A DNA stretch of 64,000 bases. Origin: Candidatus Tectimicrobiota bacterium. GTDB taxonomy: Bacteria > JACPUC01. Of this stretch, positions 37,648-46,607 are shown piece after piece (the stretch's first letter is position 1; each line of letters begins with the position of its first letter). The stretch is taken from assembly GCA_016192455.1 (NCBI GenBank), contig JACPUC010000011.1:159711-223710 (forward strand). Reading direction: 5' to 3'. Below the pieces are notes generated by a model. That model saw only the letters and a program-made list of their open reading frames with translations, searched no databases and was not told the DNA's origin. Both the position numbers and the translations under genes were made by a program.

Positions 37648-38303
37648 GCTTTGACGTCACCTTGCTTTCGCCCACACACATAGAAGCTCTGCATCGCATC
37701 AGGCCCGTCATCATATTGTACAATTTGACATCTGAGGCCTACCAATCCAGTTTTTATAATCTCTGGCGTTGGAATCCACTTATGTCCATCACCAACAAAT
37801 GGCGATCCAGGGCGCCAGATGGCACAATCGGGATGCGGTAGGTAGAGGAATACGATCCCGCCTATTGTTAGCTTTCTGATCCATTCTCTGAGAGCCTCGT
37901 GCCAATGTTCGATATGTTCTAGACAATGTGAACTGAAGATATAGTCGAGACTAGCATTCACAAAATCAGAGCAACTCTTTCCAACACCTCGTCCTCTCCA
38001 CACATCTACAGGAATCGCACCCGGAAACGGCCACAGTCCTGCACCGATGTCAATACCATTTCCCTTGCATAATGGAGAGGCTACCCGAAAGATGGCGTGA
38101 GCAGCTCCACCGATAGTGAGGTAGTCGGGATAGAACCTGGCTTTATACCGCCACCCGCCTGGTTCACGCTTAAGCTCGGTATGTTGATACAAGTGTCGAT
38201 AAACGTGAAACAAATCTGGGGCGTCCGGCAGCGTTTCGAGGGGGCGAATACAGCGCCGCAAGGCCGCCACCAAAGGCCTAAAAAGCACAAACGGCCAAGG
38301 CAT
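37644..38303 (-). CDS. SAM-dependent methyltransferase
   Basis: A 219-residue protein with GNGIDIGAGLWPFPGAIPVD as SAM loop, LDYIFSSHCLEHIEHWHEAL and GGIVFLYLPHPDCAIWRPG, the pattern of class I methyltransferases in O-antigen clusters. ATG at 38303 was preferred over an upstream TTG because AGGGA lies 7 bases before it. Ends in an ATGA overlap with the GT9 gene. Target unknown. Confidence 0.78.
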   Translation of the reverse strand: MPWPFVLFRPLVAALRRCIRPLETLPDAPDLFHVYRHLYQHTELKREPGGWRYKARFYPDYLTIGGAAHAIFRVASPLCKGNGIDIGAGLWPFPGAIPVDVWRGRGVGKSCSDFVNASLDYIFSSHCLEHIEHWHEALREWIRKLTIGGIVFLYLPHPDCAIWRPGSPFVGDGHKWIPTPEIIKTGLVGLRCQIVQYDDGPDAMQSFYVCGRKQGDVKA

Positions 38304-38313
38304 ATTGAATTCC

Positions 38314-39195
38314 CTACGCAAGAGATTGCTGAACCTCCCCCAATGCCGGCTTCCTCAGTACGCACACCTCATGCCCCAACCACAGCCGCTCGGACAGGTC
38401 GAGAATCCGCAATCCGGCGCGCCCTGCAAGCTCTTCCATTGCCCTGTCGGTGAATATGTGAATGTGTTCAATTTCATCGAATGCGATGGGGAACATATTG
38501 CCCAGTGGCGGTTGAAAGTCGTAGCGATTAATCGGGCACTGGAGAATTCCGATGCCGCCATGTCTCAAGAGGTCTGCCGCGCCCTTGAGGAAAGCCTCAG
38601 GATCAAGCGAGTGCTCGATAACATCGAAGGCGAGAAAAAGGTCGCAAGGGGGGAGTTCGCAGGCTGGGAATATGCCCGCGCGAACGTCAAGCCCGGTCTT
38701 CTGTCGCGTCCATTGCGCCGTTCGCTCGTCCGGCTCCACGCCGATGCACTCATAACCCTGCCGCTGTAATAGCGACAAGAGGACGCCATGCGCACAGCCA
38801 ACCTCAATTACACTTCCCTGCTTCGGCCCGTAGCGCTTGACGAGGTCAAGCCAGTAGTCTACCCTACCATCTCCTAGGTCATTCTTAGTACGGCCTTCTA
38901 TGGGTGGGAAGCCCTTCATTTGCTGCCTCTTATGCCAGTAGAGGTCAAAGGCGTATACCTTTTCAAGCTCTTCGGCGAGAGGTGGGCGTTTGTTGACGTA
39001 GCAACCGCACTCTGCACATACGCCATAGCTTTCGTGCCAGGGGAATGGCCCGAGGGAGCCCCCGCACCAGCACCGGTCGCGCTCCTGGCGACGAATCCGC
39101 TTATAGCGCCGCATGGACATGTATCCTAAAAACCGGCGATGCACTCCTCGTGCGGAGCGGAAAGGATGAAAAAAGTGCCGCAAGCGTAGAGACAC
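38314..39195 (-). CDS. Zinc-ribbon-containing SAM-dependent methyltransferase
   Basis: A 293-residue protein. CWCGG and CAECG near residues 43-65 form a Cys-rich, probable zinc-binding unit like that of sugar C-methyltransferases and related methyltransferases. The Rossmann half has GSVIEVGCAHGVLLSLLQRQ, CIGVEPDERTAQWTRQ, DLFLAFDVIEHSLDPEAFL and GGIGILQCPIN. GTG sharing its G with the wzt stop (TAGTG) was chosen as start because AAAGGAG lies 5 bases upstream; an earlier GTG would overlap wzt by 25 bases. Likely methylates the growing glycan. Confidence 0.82.
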   Translation of the reverse strand: MSLRLRHFFHPFRSARGVHRRFLGYMSMRRYKRIRRQERDRCWCGGSLGPFPWHESYGVCAECGCYVNKRPPLAEELEKVYAFDLYWHKRQQMKGFPPIEGRTKNDLGDGRVDYWLDLVKRYGPKQGSVIEVGCAHGVLLSLLQRQGYECIGVEPDERTAQWTRQKTGLDVRAGIFPACELPPCDLFLAFDVIEHSLDPEAFLKGAADLLRHGGIGILQCPINRYDFQPPLGNMFPIAFDEIEHIHIFTDRAMEELAGRAGLRILDLSERLWLGHEVCVLRKPALGEVQQSLA

Positions 39196-40475
39196 TAGGG
39201 CTCCTTTGTGATTTGCCACTTGATGAGTGGGGCGACCAAACCAAGACGATCATCCAAAGACTTAACAGAATATTCTGGAGCTATTTCAAATGTAACCACA
39301 TCGTCAAGGCGGTCATACGAATTTCGTCCAGGTAAATGCGCTCCGACAACAAGGGAATACATTCCAGGGGCGAGAAAGTGTTCGGGAATATGAACGCATG
39401 CTCGATGAGATCCTGGCATTTTTTGGAGTGCCGACGTTCCACTTGCGTCAGAATCCGCTGTTGTGAAAATGGGCAACCCCTCAGCATTATGAATCCGCAA
39501 ACCGATTTGGCACGCGTCTAACGGACGACTAACGATGTATCTGATAGTGATGGTTATCGGTTTATCAGCACGGAATAAACGCCCCGGTGATTCTTGCTCC
39601 TGGCAAGCAGAAATGTTCGTAAACACCAACTCTTTGCAGCTTGGCATTGAGCCTTCTCTACTCCATGTATTCCTCGTATGTAGCGAATCACTGAGATAGG
39701 AGTTGATAACTATGCACGAAGAATCGTCGAGGATGATTATACCGCCACCTAGGAGGACGGATCGCGGACAAAGCCGCTGCACCGCCCTCATATTATGGCT
39801 CACGAACAAGACCGTCCGCCCCTCCTTCGCCACGTCGCCCATTTTGCCGAGGCATTTCTTTTGGAAGGCGGCGTCGCCGACGGCGAGGACTTCGTCGACG
39901 AGGAGGATTTCGGGTTCGAGGTGGGCGGCGACGGCGAAGGCGAGGCGGACGTACATGCCGCTGGAGTAGTGCTTGACGGGGGTGTCGATGAACTTCTCGA
40001 TCTCGGAGAAGTCGACGATCTCGTCGAACTTGCGGACGATCTCGGCCTTGCGCATGCCGAGGATGGCGCCGTTGAGGTAGATGTTCTCGCGTCCGGTGAG
40101 CTCCGGGTGGAAGCCGGTGCCGACCTCCAGGAGGGAGCCGATGCGGCCGTAGACTTCGGCGCGTCCGGCGGTCGGTTCGGTGATGCGGGAGAGGATTTTC
40201 AGCAGGGTGCTCTTGCCGGCGCCGTTGCGGCCGATGACGCCGACGACCTCGCCGCGCTTCACGTCGAAGGAGACATCCTTCAGCGCCCAGATGTGGGTGT
40301 CGTCAGGTTGGCCGTTGTCTCCGGCCTTGTTGCGTCCGTTGAAGAGGGAGGCGGCGGCGCGGAAGGGGGCGTACAGCGCATCGGTCATGGTGTCGCGCAG
40401 GGCTTTGTACTTCTGGCGCGCGCCGATGCGGTAGCGCTTGCCGAGTCCTTCGACGCGGATGGCGACGTCGCTCAT
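39195..40475 (-). CDS. wzt: Polysaccharide ABC exporter ATP-binding protein (Wzt)
   Basis: ATPase of 426 residues that energises export of lipid-linked polysaccharide. Walker A GRNGAGKSTLL near 80, the TGRENIYLNGAILGM region, signature HYSSGMYVRLAFA near 170 and Walker B PEILLVDEVLAVGDAAFQ near 190 are intact. An extra C-terminal beta-sandwich (about 275-426, with ADKPITITIRYIV and FLAPGMYSLVVGAHL) resembles the Wzt carbohydrate-binding domain that recognises a terminal modification. The next gene, a methyltransferase, overlaps it, in line with methyl-capped chains being the export signal in studied systems. Upstream the frame is open through a dispersed repeat, but the ATG at 40475 begins the conserved part. 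Confidence 0.94.
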   Translation of the reverse strand: MSDVAIRVEGLGKRYRIGARQKYKALRDTMTDALYAPFRAAASLFNGRNKAGDNGQPDDTHIWALKDVSFDVKRGEVVGVIGRNGAGKSTLLKILSRITEPTAGRAEVYGRIGSLLEVGTGFHPELTGRENIYLNGAILGMRKAEIVRKFDEIVDFSEIEKFIDTPVKHYSSGMYVRLAFAVAAHLEPEILLVDEVLAVGDAAFQKKCLGKMGDVAKEGRTVLFVSHNMRAVQRLCPRSVLLGGGIIILDDSSCIVINSYLSDSLHTRNTWSREGSMPSCKELVFTNISACQEQESPGRLFRADKPITITIRYIVSRPLDACQIGLRIHNAEGLPIFTTADSDASGTSALQKMPGSHRACVHIPEHFLAPGMYSLVVGAHLPGRNSYDRLDDVVTFEIAPEYSVKSLDDRLGLVAPLIKWQITKEP

Positions 40476-40513
40476 GGTCGTGTTGTGTCTCCTTAATTCC
40501 ATGACGTAATTCT

Positions 40514-40605
40514 GCGAGGGGACCGTGTCCCCTCGCGCACCCCGTCTACGCGAACCGCTGCGCAGCTCGCGGGGATTGGGGGTGTGGGGAGCAAGGGTCC
40601 CCCAC
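40514..40605 (-). repeat. Dispersed hairpin element, copy D (full length)
   Basis: On the minus strand: GTGGGGGACC lead hairpin, ACACCCCCAATCCCCG link, hairpin 2 with a GCGAGC/GTTCGC end, link GGGGTGCGCGAGGGG, and a perfect hairpin 3 of GCGAGGGGAC/GTCCCCTCGC. Sits between wzm and wzt. Confidence 0.85.
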
Positions 40606-40673
40606 AAGAAATTTCCCTTTCACATGGCATGACCAAGGCGTCGAAGAGAGAATCGAATTTATGAGACGTAACA

Positions 40674-41636
40674 CTATCGTCCTCCCGAACCGACGGCATC
40701 GACGAAGGTGCGTTCGCGGTAACGGAACCAGATGATGCCGCTGAGGAAGAGACAGACGGAGAAGGCGGCGGAGATGAGGAGCATGGGCGAGGGGCCGTCG
40801 CCGATCCCCAGCAGCGCCCAGCGGAAGCCTTCGACCACGCCGGTCATCGGATTGAGGCCAAATAGAGGGCGCCAATAGTCAGGAATCATACTGCTTGGGT
40901 ACACGACTGGGGTGAGAAAGAGCCAGAATTGGGTCAGAAAAGGTACAACATACGCCACGTCGCGGTACTCGAGATTGAGGGCGGAGAGCCAGAATCCGAC
41001 GCCGAGGGAGGTGACGAGCATGAGCAGGACGAAGGCGGGGAGCAGGAGGACGGCGGCGCCGGGGGCGATGCCGTAGATGATCATGAGGACGACGAGCAGG
41101 GCGCTGGAAACGAGGAAATCGACGAGGGCGGCGAGGGTGGCGGAGAGGGGGACGATGATGCGCGGGAAGTAGACGCGGGTGATGAGCCGCTGGTCGGTGA
41201 CGAGGCTGTTGGTGGTCTCCGAGAGGGTGCGCGAGAAGAGCTGCCAGGGGAGCAGCGCCACGTAGGCGAAGATGGGGTACGGCACGCCTTCCGACGGTAT
41301 CTTGGCGAGGCGTCCGAAGAAGAGGGTGAAGACGATCATCATGGCGAGGGGCTGGATGACGGCCCAGGCGACGCCGATGGCGGTCTGCTTGTAGCGCACC
41401 TTGATGTCGCGCCAAGTGAGGAAGTAGACGAGCTCGCGGTAGGCCCAGATTTCCCGCAAGTCGAGGAAGCGCCAGCCGCGCGTCGGCTGGATGACGAAGG
41501 TGGGCTGGCCGTTGGCGGCGAGCTCGGAGGGCAGAAGCGCGGTTTCGCTTGCGTTCGTGAGGGTCGTCGTGGCGTGGCTCCTGGTTATTGGGTAAGGAGG
41601 GTGCGAGGGAGCGGCGCCCCCTCGCGCACCCCGCAT
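40674..41636 (-). CDS. wzm: Polysaccharide ABC exporter permease (Wzm)
   Basis: ABC2-type permease of about 320 residues with six hydrophobic segments. FVIQPTRGWRFLDLREIWAY, RELVYFLTWRDIKVRYKQT and GVAWAVIQPLAMMIVFTLFF form the recognised N-terminal signature, and LNPMTGVVEGFRWALLG lies near the end. Between the conserved region and the preceding repeat element no in-frame ATG, GTG or TTG exists; the first usable ATG lies inside the repeat, giving an N-terminus that begins MRGARGGAAPS. Partner of Wzt, 200 bases downstream. Confidence 0.9.
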   Translation of the reverse strand: MRGARGGAAPSHPPYPITRSHATTTLTNASETALLPSELAANGQPTFVIQPTRGWRFLDLREIWAYRELVYFLTWRDIKVRYKQTAIGVAWAVIQPLAMMIVFTLFFGRLAKIPSEGVPYPIFAYVALLPWQLFSRTLSETTNSLVTDQRLITRVYFPRIIVPLSATLAALVDFLVSSALLVVLMIIYGIAPGAAVLLLPAFVLLMLVTSLGVGFWLSALNLEYRDVAYVVPFLTQFWLFLTPVVYPSSMIPDYWRPLFGLNPMTGVVEGFRWALLGIGDGPSPMLLISAAFSVCLFLSGIIWFRYRERTFVDAVGSGGR

Positions 41637-41695
41637 ACGCGAGCCGCTACGCGGCTCGCGGGAGTTGGGGGTGTGGGGGAGCAAGGGTCCCCCAC
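41603..41695 (-). repeat. Dispersed hairpin element, copy E (full length)
   Basis: Nearly the same as copy D. Hairpin 2 is a perfect GCGAGCCGC/GCGGCTCGC stem, hairpin 3 is GCGAGGG/CCCTCGC with an inner GC pair, and hairpin 1 is GTGGGGGACCC with TCCCCCAC. Overlaps the apparent start of wzm. Confidence 0.85.
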
Positions 41696-41750
41696 GAAAA
41701 AAGTCCCTTCTAGCGCATCAACTTTGTCAGCTAACCTGCGAGACATACCG

Positions 41751-42743
41751 CTAGTTGACGATGAACTGATGATTGCGGTAGCGCGGGCTGGTGGGCTCGG
41801 GGATGAGGCCGGATTCGAGGGTCGTCAGCACCTCGATGATGCCGTCCTCGACGGTGCGCAGGGGGAGAAAGCCGAGCATGCAGCGGATCTTCTCGAAGGA
41901 GACGCGCACGTCGCGCATGTCTTCGCCGAAGGAGAGGTCGCGCACCTCGACGGTGACGCCCGGCACGTGTTTCTGTACCAGGGTGACGATCTCTTGCTTC
42001 GAGTGGTTGCCCGTCTCCGAGCCGACGTTGAAGATTTGATTGCGCACGGTGGGCAGGGGCGCCTCCTGCAGCAGGAGGAGCGCATCCACCACGTCGGCGA
42101 CGTGCACGAAGGAGCGAAAGTAGTCGCGCTGGTAGATGACGAGCTTGCGGTGGCGCAGGGCCTCGAGGACGAACTGGTTGACGATGAGGTCGAAGCGGGT
42201 GCGGGGCGAGATGCCGAAGAGGGTGGCGAAACGCGGGATGATGGGGGCGCAGCGAGACGCCCGGCCGCGTTCGAGCAGCCACTCCTCGGCGGCGATCTTG
42301 GTGCGGGCGTAGAGCGACTGCGGGTTGAGCGGCGACTCCTCGGTGACCGCCTCGCCGTTGGGCGCGATGCCGTAGTTGCTGTAGGTCGAGGCGAGGATGA
42401 AGCGCTCGACGCCGGCGCGCTCGCTGGCCTCGAAGACGCGCTTCGTCGCCTCGGTGTTGTACTTGTAGGCAACGGCGTCGCCCACCTGCTGGCAGGCCGG
42501 GAAACCGACGATGGCGGCCAGGTGGTAGACGATCTCGATGCCCGGCAGCAGCTCGTCGAGGGCGTCCTGCGTCACGTCCGCCTTGGCGAAGCGGAAGCGC
42601 GGATGCCCGAAGAACCCCAGCAGCGACTCGCCGCCGAACATCAGCGCATCGACCACGGTGACTTCATGCCCCTGCGCCAGGAGCGTGCCGGTGAGGAGGG
42701 AGCCGATGTAGCCCGCGCCGCCGGTGATGAGCACCTTTCGCAT
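41751..42743 (-). CDS. NAD-dependent sugar-nucleotide epimerase/dehydratase
   Basis: Extended SDR enzyme of 330 residues: VLITGGAGYIGSLLTGTLL for NAD binding, EIVYHLAAIVGFPACQQ, the Ser of ILASTYSNYG, catalytic Y-x-x-x-K in LYARTKIAAEEWLL, and a FRSFVHVADVVDALLL motif. Substrate unknown; the ACQQ and LFGISPRTRFD segments place it with poorly studied epimerases common in glycan loci. Its ATG follows a GGAGA-like site. Confidence 0.9.
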   Translation of the reverse strand: MRKVLITGGAGYIGSLLTGTLLAQGHEVTVVDALMFGGESLLGFFGHPRFRFAKADVTQDALDELLPGIEIVYHLAAIVGFPACQQVGDAVAYKYNTEATKRVFEASERAGVERFILASTYSNYGIAPNGEAVTEESPLNPQSLYARTKIAAEEWLLERGRASRCAPIIPRFATLFGISPRTRFDLIVNQFVLEALRHRKLVIYQRDYFRSFVHVADVVDALLLLQEAPLPTVRNQIFNVGSETGNHSKQEIVTLVQKHVPGVTVEVRDLSFGEDMRDVRVSFEKIRCMLGFLPLRTVEDGIIEVLTTLESGLIPEPTSPRYRNHQFIVN

Positions 42744-42775
42744 TGTTTCTCCCTAGAGCCTTTGGCGAGGCAGCC

Positions 42776-42838
42776 GCGCCCCCGGAACAATGTTCCGCGC
42801 GCACCCCGGTTACGCGAGCTGCTGGGCAGTTCGCGAGG
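42776..42838 (-). repeat. Dispersed hairpin element, copy F (partial)
   Basis: On the minus strand: hairpin 2 GCGAACTGC/GCAGCTCGC, link CCGGGGTGCGCGCGG, and hairpin 3 GGAACA/TGTTCC, whose sequence differs fully from other copies while pairing is kept. The first hairpin is absent. Confidence 0.65.
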
Positions 42839-42925
42839 AGAGAGAACAGGACGCCTACCGCTTGCTCTGAGGCCCCTTGTCTCGAGCCAGGAGAAGTGCG
42901 GTTCCCTCGCCCGCCAAGCCGAGCC

Positions 42926-45028
42926 TCACTCTGCCCGCTCCCGTGGTTGCGTCGCCTCGCGAGGTCGCGCGCGATCAACTCCAGGTCGCGCCAATGCCGC
43001 CTCGCGCCGGAGCAACTCGCCAGGAGCGGGGAACGCGGCGCGCACCGCGGGGGAGCCGTTCGCGGCAACCCCGACAGGCGGGCCGAGCGGCCGCGAGGCG
43101 GGACGAGAGGTGGGCTGGTACTGCTCTTTCGTTCCCTCGCCGCCCCAGGGGTAGGAGACGTTCCGCAGGTCCAGGACGAACTCCGAGAGCAGGATGCCGC
43201 GCGCGGTACAGAGCTTCTCCACCTCCTCCAACTGCCCGCCGTTCACGCGCGGCGTCGAGAGGACGATCTGCGAGACCGGACGCTGGTCGAGGAATGCCGC
43301 CAGGGTCTTCGAGGTGCAGACGACCGGATAGCCGTGCAGCGAGAATCCCTGTTTCTTCGGATCGTCGTCGATGAAGCCGCGGATTTCCCACTCGGCGCGG
43401 CGGTGGTGGTGGAGTTCGTGGAGGAGCTGCGCGCCCCGCCAGCCGGCGCCGTAGATGAGCATGCCATGCCGCTGCTCTGCTTGAGCGGGTTCGCGTGCCG
43501 CGCGCGACGGCTGGGCTCCCGCTGCGATGCGGAAGGAGAGCCGGAAGCCGCCGCAGAGGAGGACCAGGAAGAGGAAATCGGAGAGGAAGACGGAGATCGG
43601 AAGCGTCGGCAGATCGTAGAGGGTGAACAGGAGGGCGGCCGCGAAGAACGTCGCCAGGGCCACCACCCGCGTCAACTTCAGAAGCTCGTGCACGCTGCTG
43701 TAGCGCCAGACGCTGCGGTAGAGTCCGCCGAGGTAGAAGACGCAGAGCTGCACGAAGAGGATCACCGGCAGGCCGGTTCGCAGCAGGTCGAGCAGGAGGT
43801 GCCGCTCCGCCCAGCCGTAGCGCAGGGAGAGGGCGAGCCAGAAGGCCAGCGCGATGAAGAGGACATCGGCGCCGAGCTGCACGAGTCGCCGCTCGATAAT
43901 CGGCAGGGCGTAGATGCGGCTCACCCGTTCCGCGGCGCGGCCCGGCAGGTGCAGGTAGCCCAGCCGGTGCAGCCCGATGCAGGTCGCCAGCACCACCGTC
44001 GCCAGCAGGAAGCCGGCGTTGAGGTTCTTCCAAGCGACGCTGGCGAAGGCGCTGACGCAGAGCGCCAGCGACACCGCGTAGAGGGAAAGCACCGTGCGGC
44101 GGTGCGAGAGGCCCAGCTTCAGGAGGCGATGATGGATGTGGTCGCGGTCGGCCTCGAACATGCTCTTCGAGCCGTAGAAGAGGACGCGCAGCTTCCCCTG
44201 CCGGCTCAGGTCGAGCAGGTGGGTTGCCTTGAGGAAACGGCGGACCATCGACAGCAGGGTGTCGGTGAGCGGGATGCCGAGACAGAGGATCGGCGTCAGG
44301 ATGGAGACGATGGTGGCGCTGCGCAGCGAGCCTTCGATGGTGATGGTCGAGACGACGAAGCCGAGGAAGAGGCTGCCGCTGTCGCCCAGGAAGATGGATG
44401 CCGGATTGAAGTTGTAGCGCAGGAAGCCGATCGCCGCGCCGGCGAGGATCGCCGCCACCAGCAGGAGCGCCGTATCCTGATTCATGAAGGCGATGCCGCC
44501 GATGCTGAGGGCGACGATGAAGGCGGCGCCCGTGGCCAGGCCGTCGAGGCCGTCGATGAGGTTGAAGGCGTTCGTGATGCCGACCACCCAGAGGATGGTG
44601 ATCGGGATCGACAGCCAACCCAGCTCGATCGTCTCGGCCAGGAAGGGCACGCCAAGGGTGCGGATGCGCCAGCCGAGGAGGGTGAGCGACAGGGCCGCCA
44701 GCCCCTGGACGAGCAGCTTCGCGCGCGCCGACACCCCGCGCAGGTCGTCGATCACCCCCAGGAGGAAGAGGCTCGGCGCAACGAGGAGGAGGGCGCGCAC
44801 GAGGTGCTGTTTCGGGGCCAGCAGCCCCGCGCCGGTCGCCAGGGCCACGGTGAGACTGAAGGCGAGGAAGACGGAGACGCCACCCAGGAGGGGGATCGGT
44901 TTCGCATGCAGCTTGCGGCCGCCGGGATAGTCGAAGACTCCCAGTCGAACCGCCCAGCGGCGCGCCAGCGGCGTCAGCGACAGGCTGAGCGCGGCGGCCA
45001 TCAAGAAGGAGAGGGTGATGGTGATCAT
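42926..45028 (-). CDS. WecA/TagO-type phosphoglycosyl transferase fused to CapD-type N-terminal region
   Basis: A 700-residue fusion. Residues 1 to about 340 are a polyprenyl-phosphate sugar-1-phosphate transferase: KPIPLLGGVSVFLAF, LGVIDDLRGV with the metal-binding Asp pair, NAFNLIDGLDGLATG, NPASIFLGDSGSLFLG and DHIHHRLLKLGLSHR. From about 380 it resembles the membrane part of CapD/FlaA1-like proteins: LRYGWAERHLLL, four hydrophobic segments, then a Rossmann domain with LIYGAGWRGAQLLHEL near 524 and GFIDDDPKKQGFSLHGYPV. It stops near residue 635 without the catalytic epimerase domain and has a Pro/Ala/Arg-rich tail. It would start glycan assembly on undecaprenyl phosphate. Coupled to the upstream glycosyltransferase by ATGA. 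Confidence 0.88.
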   Translation of the reverse strand: MITITLSFLMAAALSLSLTPLARRWAVRLGVFDYPGGRKLHAKPIPLLGGVSVFLAFSLTVALATGAGLLAPKQHLVRALLLVAPSLFLLGVIDDLRGVSARAKLLVQGLAALSLTLLGWRIRTLGVPFLAETIELGWLSIPITILWVVGITNAFNLIDGLDGLATGAAFIVALSIGGIAFMNQDTALLLVAAILAGAAIGFLRYNFNPASIFLGDSGSLFLGFVVSTITIEGSLRSATIVSILTPILCLGIPLTDTLLSMVRRFLKATHLLDLSRQGKLRVLFYGSKSMFEADRDHIHHRLLKLGLSHRRTVLSLYAVSLALCVSAFASVAWKNLNAGFLLATVVLATCIGLHRLGYLHLPGRAAERVSRIYALPIIERRLVQLGADVLFIALAFWLALSLRYGWAERHLLLDLLRTGLPVILFVQLCVFYLGGLYRSVWRYSSVHELLKLTRVVALATFFAAALLFTLYDLPTLPISVFLSDFLFLVLLCGGFRLSFRIAAGAQPSRAAREPAQAEQRHGMLIYGAGWRGAQLLHELHHHRRAEWEIRGFIDDDPKKQGFSLHGYPVVCTSKTLAAFLDQRPVSQIVLSTPRVNGGQLEEVEKLCTARGILLSEFVLDLRNVSYPWGGEGTKEQYQPTSRPASRPLGPPVGVAANGSPAVRAAFPAPGELLRREAALARPGVDRARPREATQPRERAE

Positions 45029-46362
45029 TCGGAGGGTCTCACAAAGCTTGGCGCCATCCTGGCTGACCCATGACGCGGCGCCGGCACCCGGCGCTCGCCT
45101 CCGTTCGGAGCGCCGTTCGCGGCCAGCACCTTGACGAGCAGCTTGCGCATCGCGCGGGTCACCATCGTCCGATCGAAGCAGCGCAGCGCCGCCCGCCGCC
45201 CGTTTTCTCCCAGCCGCGCCCGCAGCGGCGGCTGCTCGTGGAGCCGGAGGATGGCTTGCCGCAAGGCGTCGGCATCGCCGGGTGGGACGACAATCCCACA
45301 GTCGTGCTCTCGCGCCAGGCGGGCGAGATCGCTCGACTCCTCGACGAGGGCGATGAAGGGCCGACCGACGGCGGCGATGCCGTACACCTTGCTCGGCGCG
45401 ACCATCCCATGAAGCCCGCCCCGCAGCGGGATGAGATGGAGGTCCACGGCGGACAGGCTGTAGGCGAGGTGTTCCCTGGGCTGGTAGGGCAGGAAGCGGA
45501 CGTTCCGCAGACCCCAGGCCGTGGCCTTCTCCTGCAGCACCCGTTTCGACGCCCCCTCGCCGATGAAGAGGAAGAGGAGGTCCGCTTCGCGGCGCAGGGC
45601 GGCCGCGGCCTCCAGCACCGTCTCCAGCCCTTGCGCCACGCCGAGATTGCCGGAGTAGCCGACGACGAAGGCGCCTTCCGGCGCGTGCCGGGCGCGGAAC
45701 CAGTTCTCTTCAGGCGCCACGGGCCTGATCGCCGCCGTGTCAACCCAGTTGTGAACCACCGTCGCCTTCGTCCTGATGGGGGCTTTCCTTGCCAGCAGCT
45801 CCAGCATGTCGTCGCTCAGCGCGACAACGTGATCGGCGCCTCGCAGGGTGGCGCGCGTGATGCGCTCGAGCGTCCAGAGGATGAAGCGGTTCTTCACCTT
45901 GCCGCTGAGGCGCGCGATGTCGGGGAAGACGTCCTGGCAACTGAAGATCATGGGACAGCGCCGCAGCCTGGCGACCAGAAGACCCAACACCCCAAGCACC
46001 GGCGGGTCCGTCTGCGTCACGAGCAACGATGGGCGATGGAAGCAGAGCGCGCATGCGGCGGAGATGAAAAACGTGGCGAGGTTGCACAACCGTCCGATGA
46101 AGTTCCGCTTCGCAAATCTCGTGTGCCGGCAGCGCAGGACCTCGATGTTCTTGTACCGCTCCCGACGGAAGGGGAGCATCGGCCGCCGCCGGCCATTGAG
46201 TGTGCTCGCGCCGACAAGGGGGCTTCCCGCCACGACGGTGATCGGCAGACTTCCCGAGAGGTCTTCGCAGAGCTCCGTCAAAAACTGACCGGTCGCCTCG
46301 ACGTCCGGAAAGAAGGAGCGATTGAGAAACGTGACGGACCGCGTCGTAGCCCTTCTCCTCAT
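45025..46362 (-). CDS. Glycosyltransferase family 4 (WcaI-like)
   Basis: GT-B enzyme of 445 residues. VTFLNRSFFPDVEATGQFL at the start and PSLLVTQTDPPVLGVLG are typical of the WcaI branch. The donor half shows FVVGYSGNLGVAQGLETVL, LLFLFIGEGASKRVL, and GGLHGMVAPSKVYGIAAVG instead of the plain E-x7-E pair. Stop overlaps the initiating-transferase start. The tail (about 40 residues) is Arg/Pro-rich. Confidence 0.9.
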   Translation of the reverse strand: MRRRATTRSVTFLNRSFFPDVEATGQFLTELCEDLSGSLPITVVAGSPLVGASTLNGRRRPMLPFRRERYKNIEVLRCRHTRFAKRNFIGRLCNLATFFISAACALCFHRPSLLVTQTDPPVLGVLGLLVARLRRCPMIFSCQDVFPDIARLSGKVKNRFILWTLERITRATLRGADHVVALSDDMLELLARKAPIRTKATVVHNWVDTAAIRPVAPEENWFRARHAPEGAFVVGYSGNLGVAQGLETVLEAAAALRREADLLFLFIGEGASKRVLQEKATAWGLRNVRFLPYQPREHLAYSLSAVDLHLIPLRGGLHGMVAPSKVYGIAAVGRPFIALVEESSDLARLAREHDCGIVVPPGDADALRQAILRLHEQPPLRARLGENGRRAALRCFDRTMVTRAMRKLLVKVLAANGAPNGGERRVPAPRHGSARMAPSFVRPSE

Positions 46363-46519
46363 GCGGTTTTTTGGCAGTTCCCCATGGGCGCGCCGCCCAC
46401 CCGCGAAGCGATGAAAATGGGATATGCCTGGCGGTACCGTTTACGGTACGACATCGCGCGTTCGGAGGTGCGTTCCAATCCGTCGAAGGGAAGAACCGTG
46501 GAGTGGATGAGCACCGCTT

Positions 46520-46547
46520 GTAGGGGCGGTTCGCGAACCGCCCCTAC
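46520..46547. repeat. Perfect 28-base palindrome (GTAGGGGCGG type)
   Basis: GTAGGGGCGGTTCG is followed directly by its exact reverse complement. Intergenic elements starting GTAGGGGCG occur in many bacterial genomes as mobile palindromes of unknown function; membership here is by pattern. Confidence 0.8.
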
Positions 46548-46587
46548 ACCTCTTCACACGTGCGCGGGGTCGAACCTGCGGGGGAAG

Positions 46588-46607
46588 GGCGGGGCAAGCC
46601 CCGCCCC
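46588..46607. repeat. GC-rich inverted repeat
   Basis: GGGCGGGGC and GCCCCGCCC pair around AA and are followed by CCTAC, the same outer bases as the neighbouring palindrome. It is probably a second, shorter member of that family. Confidence 0.7.
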
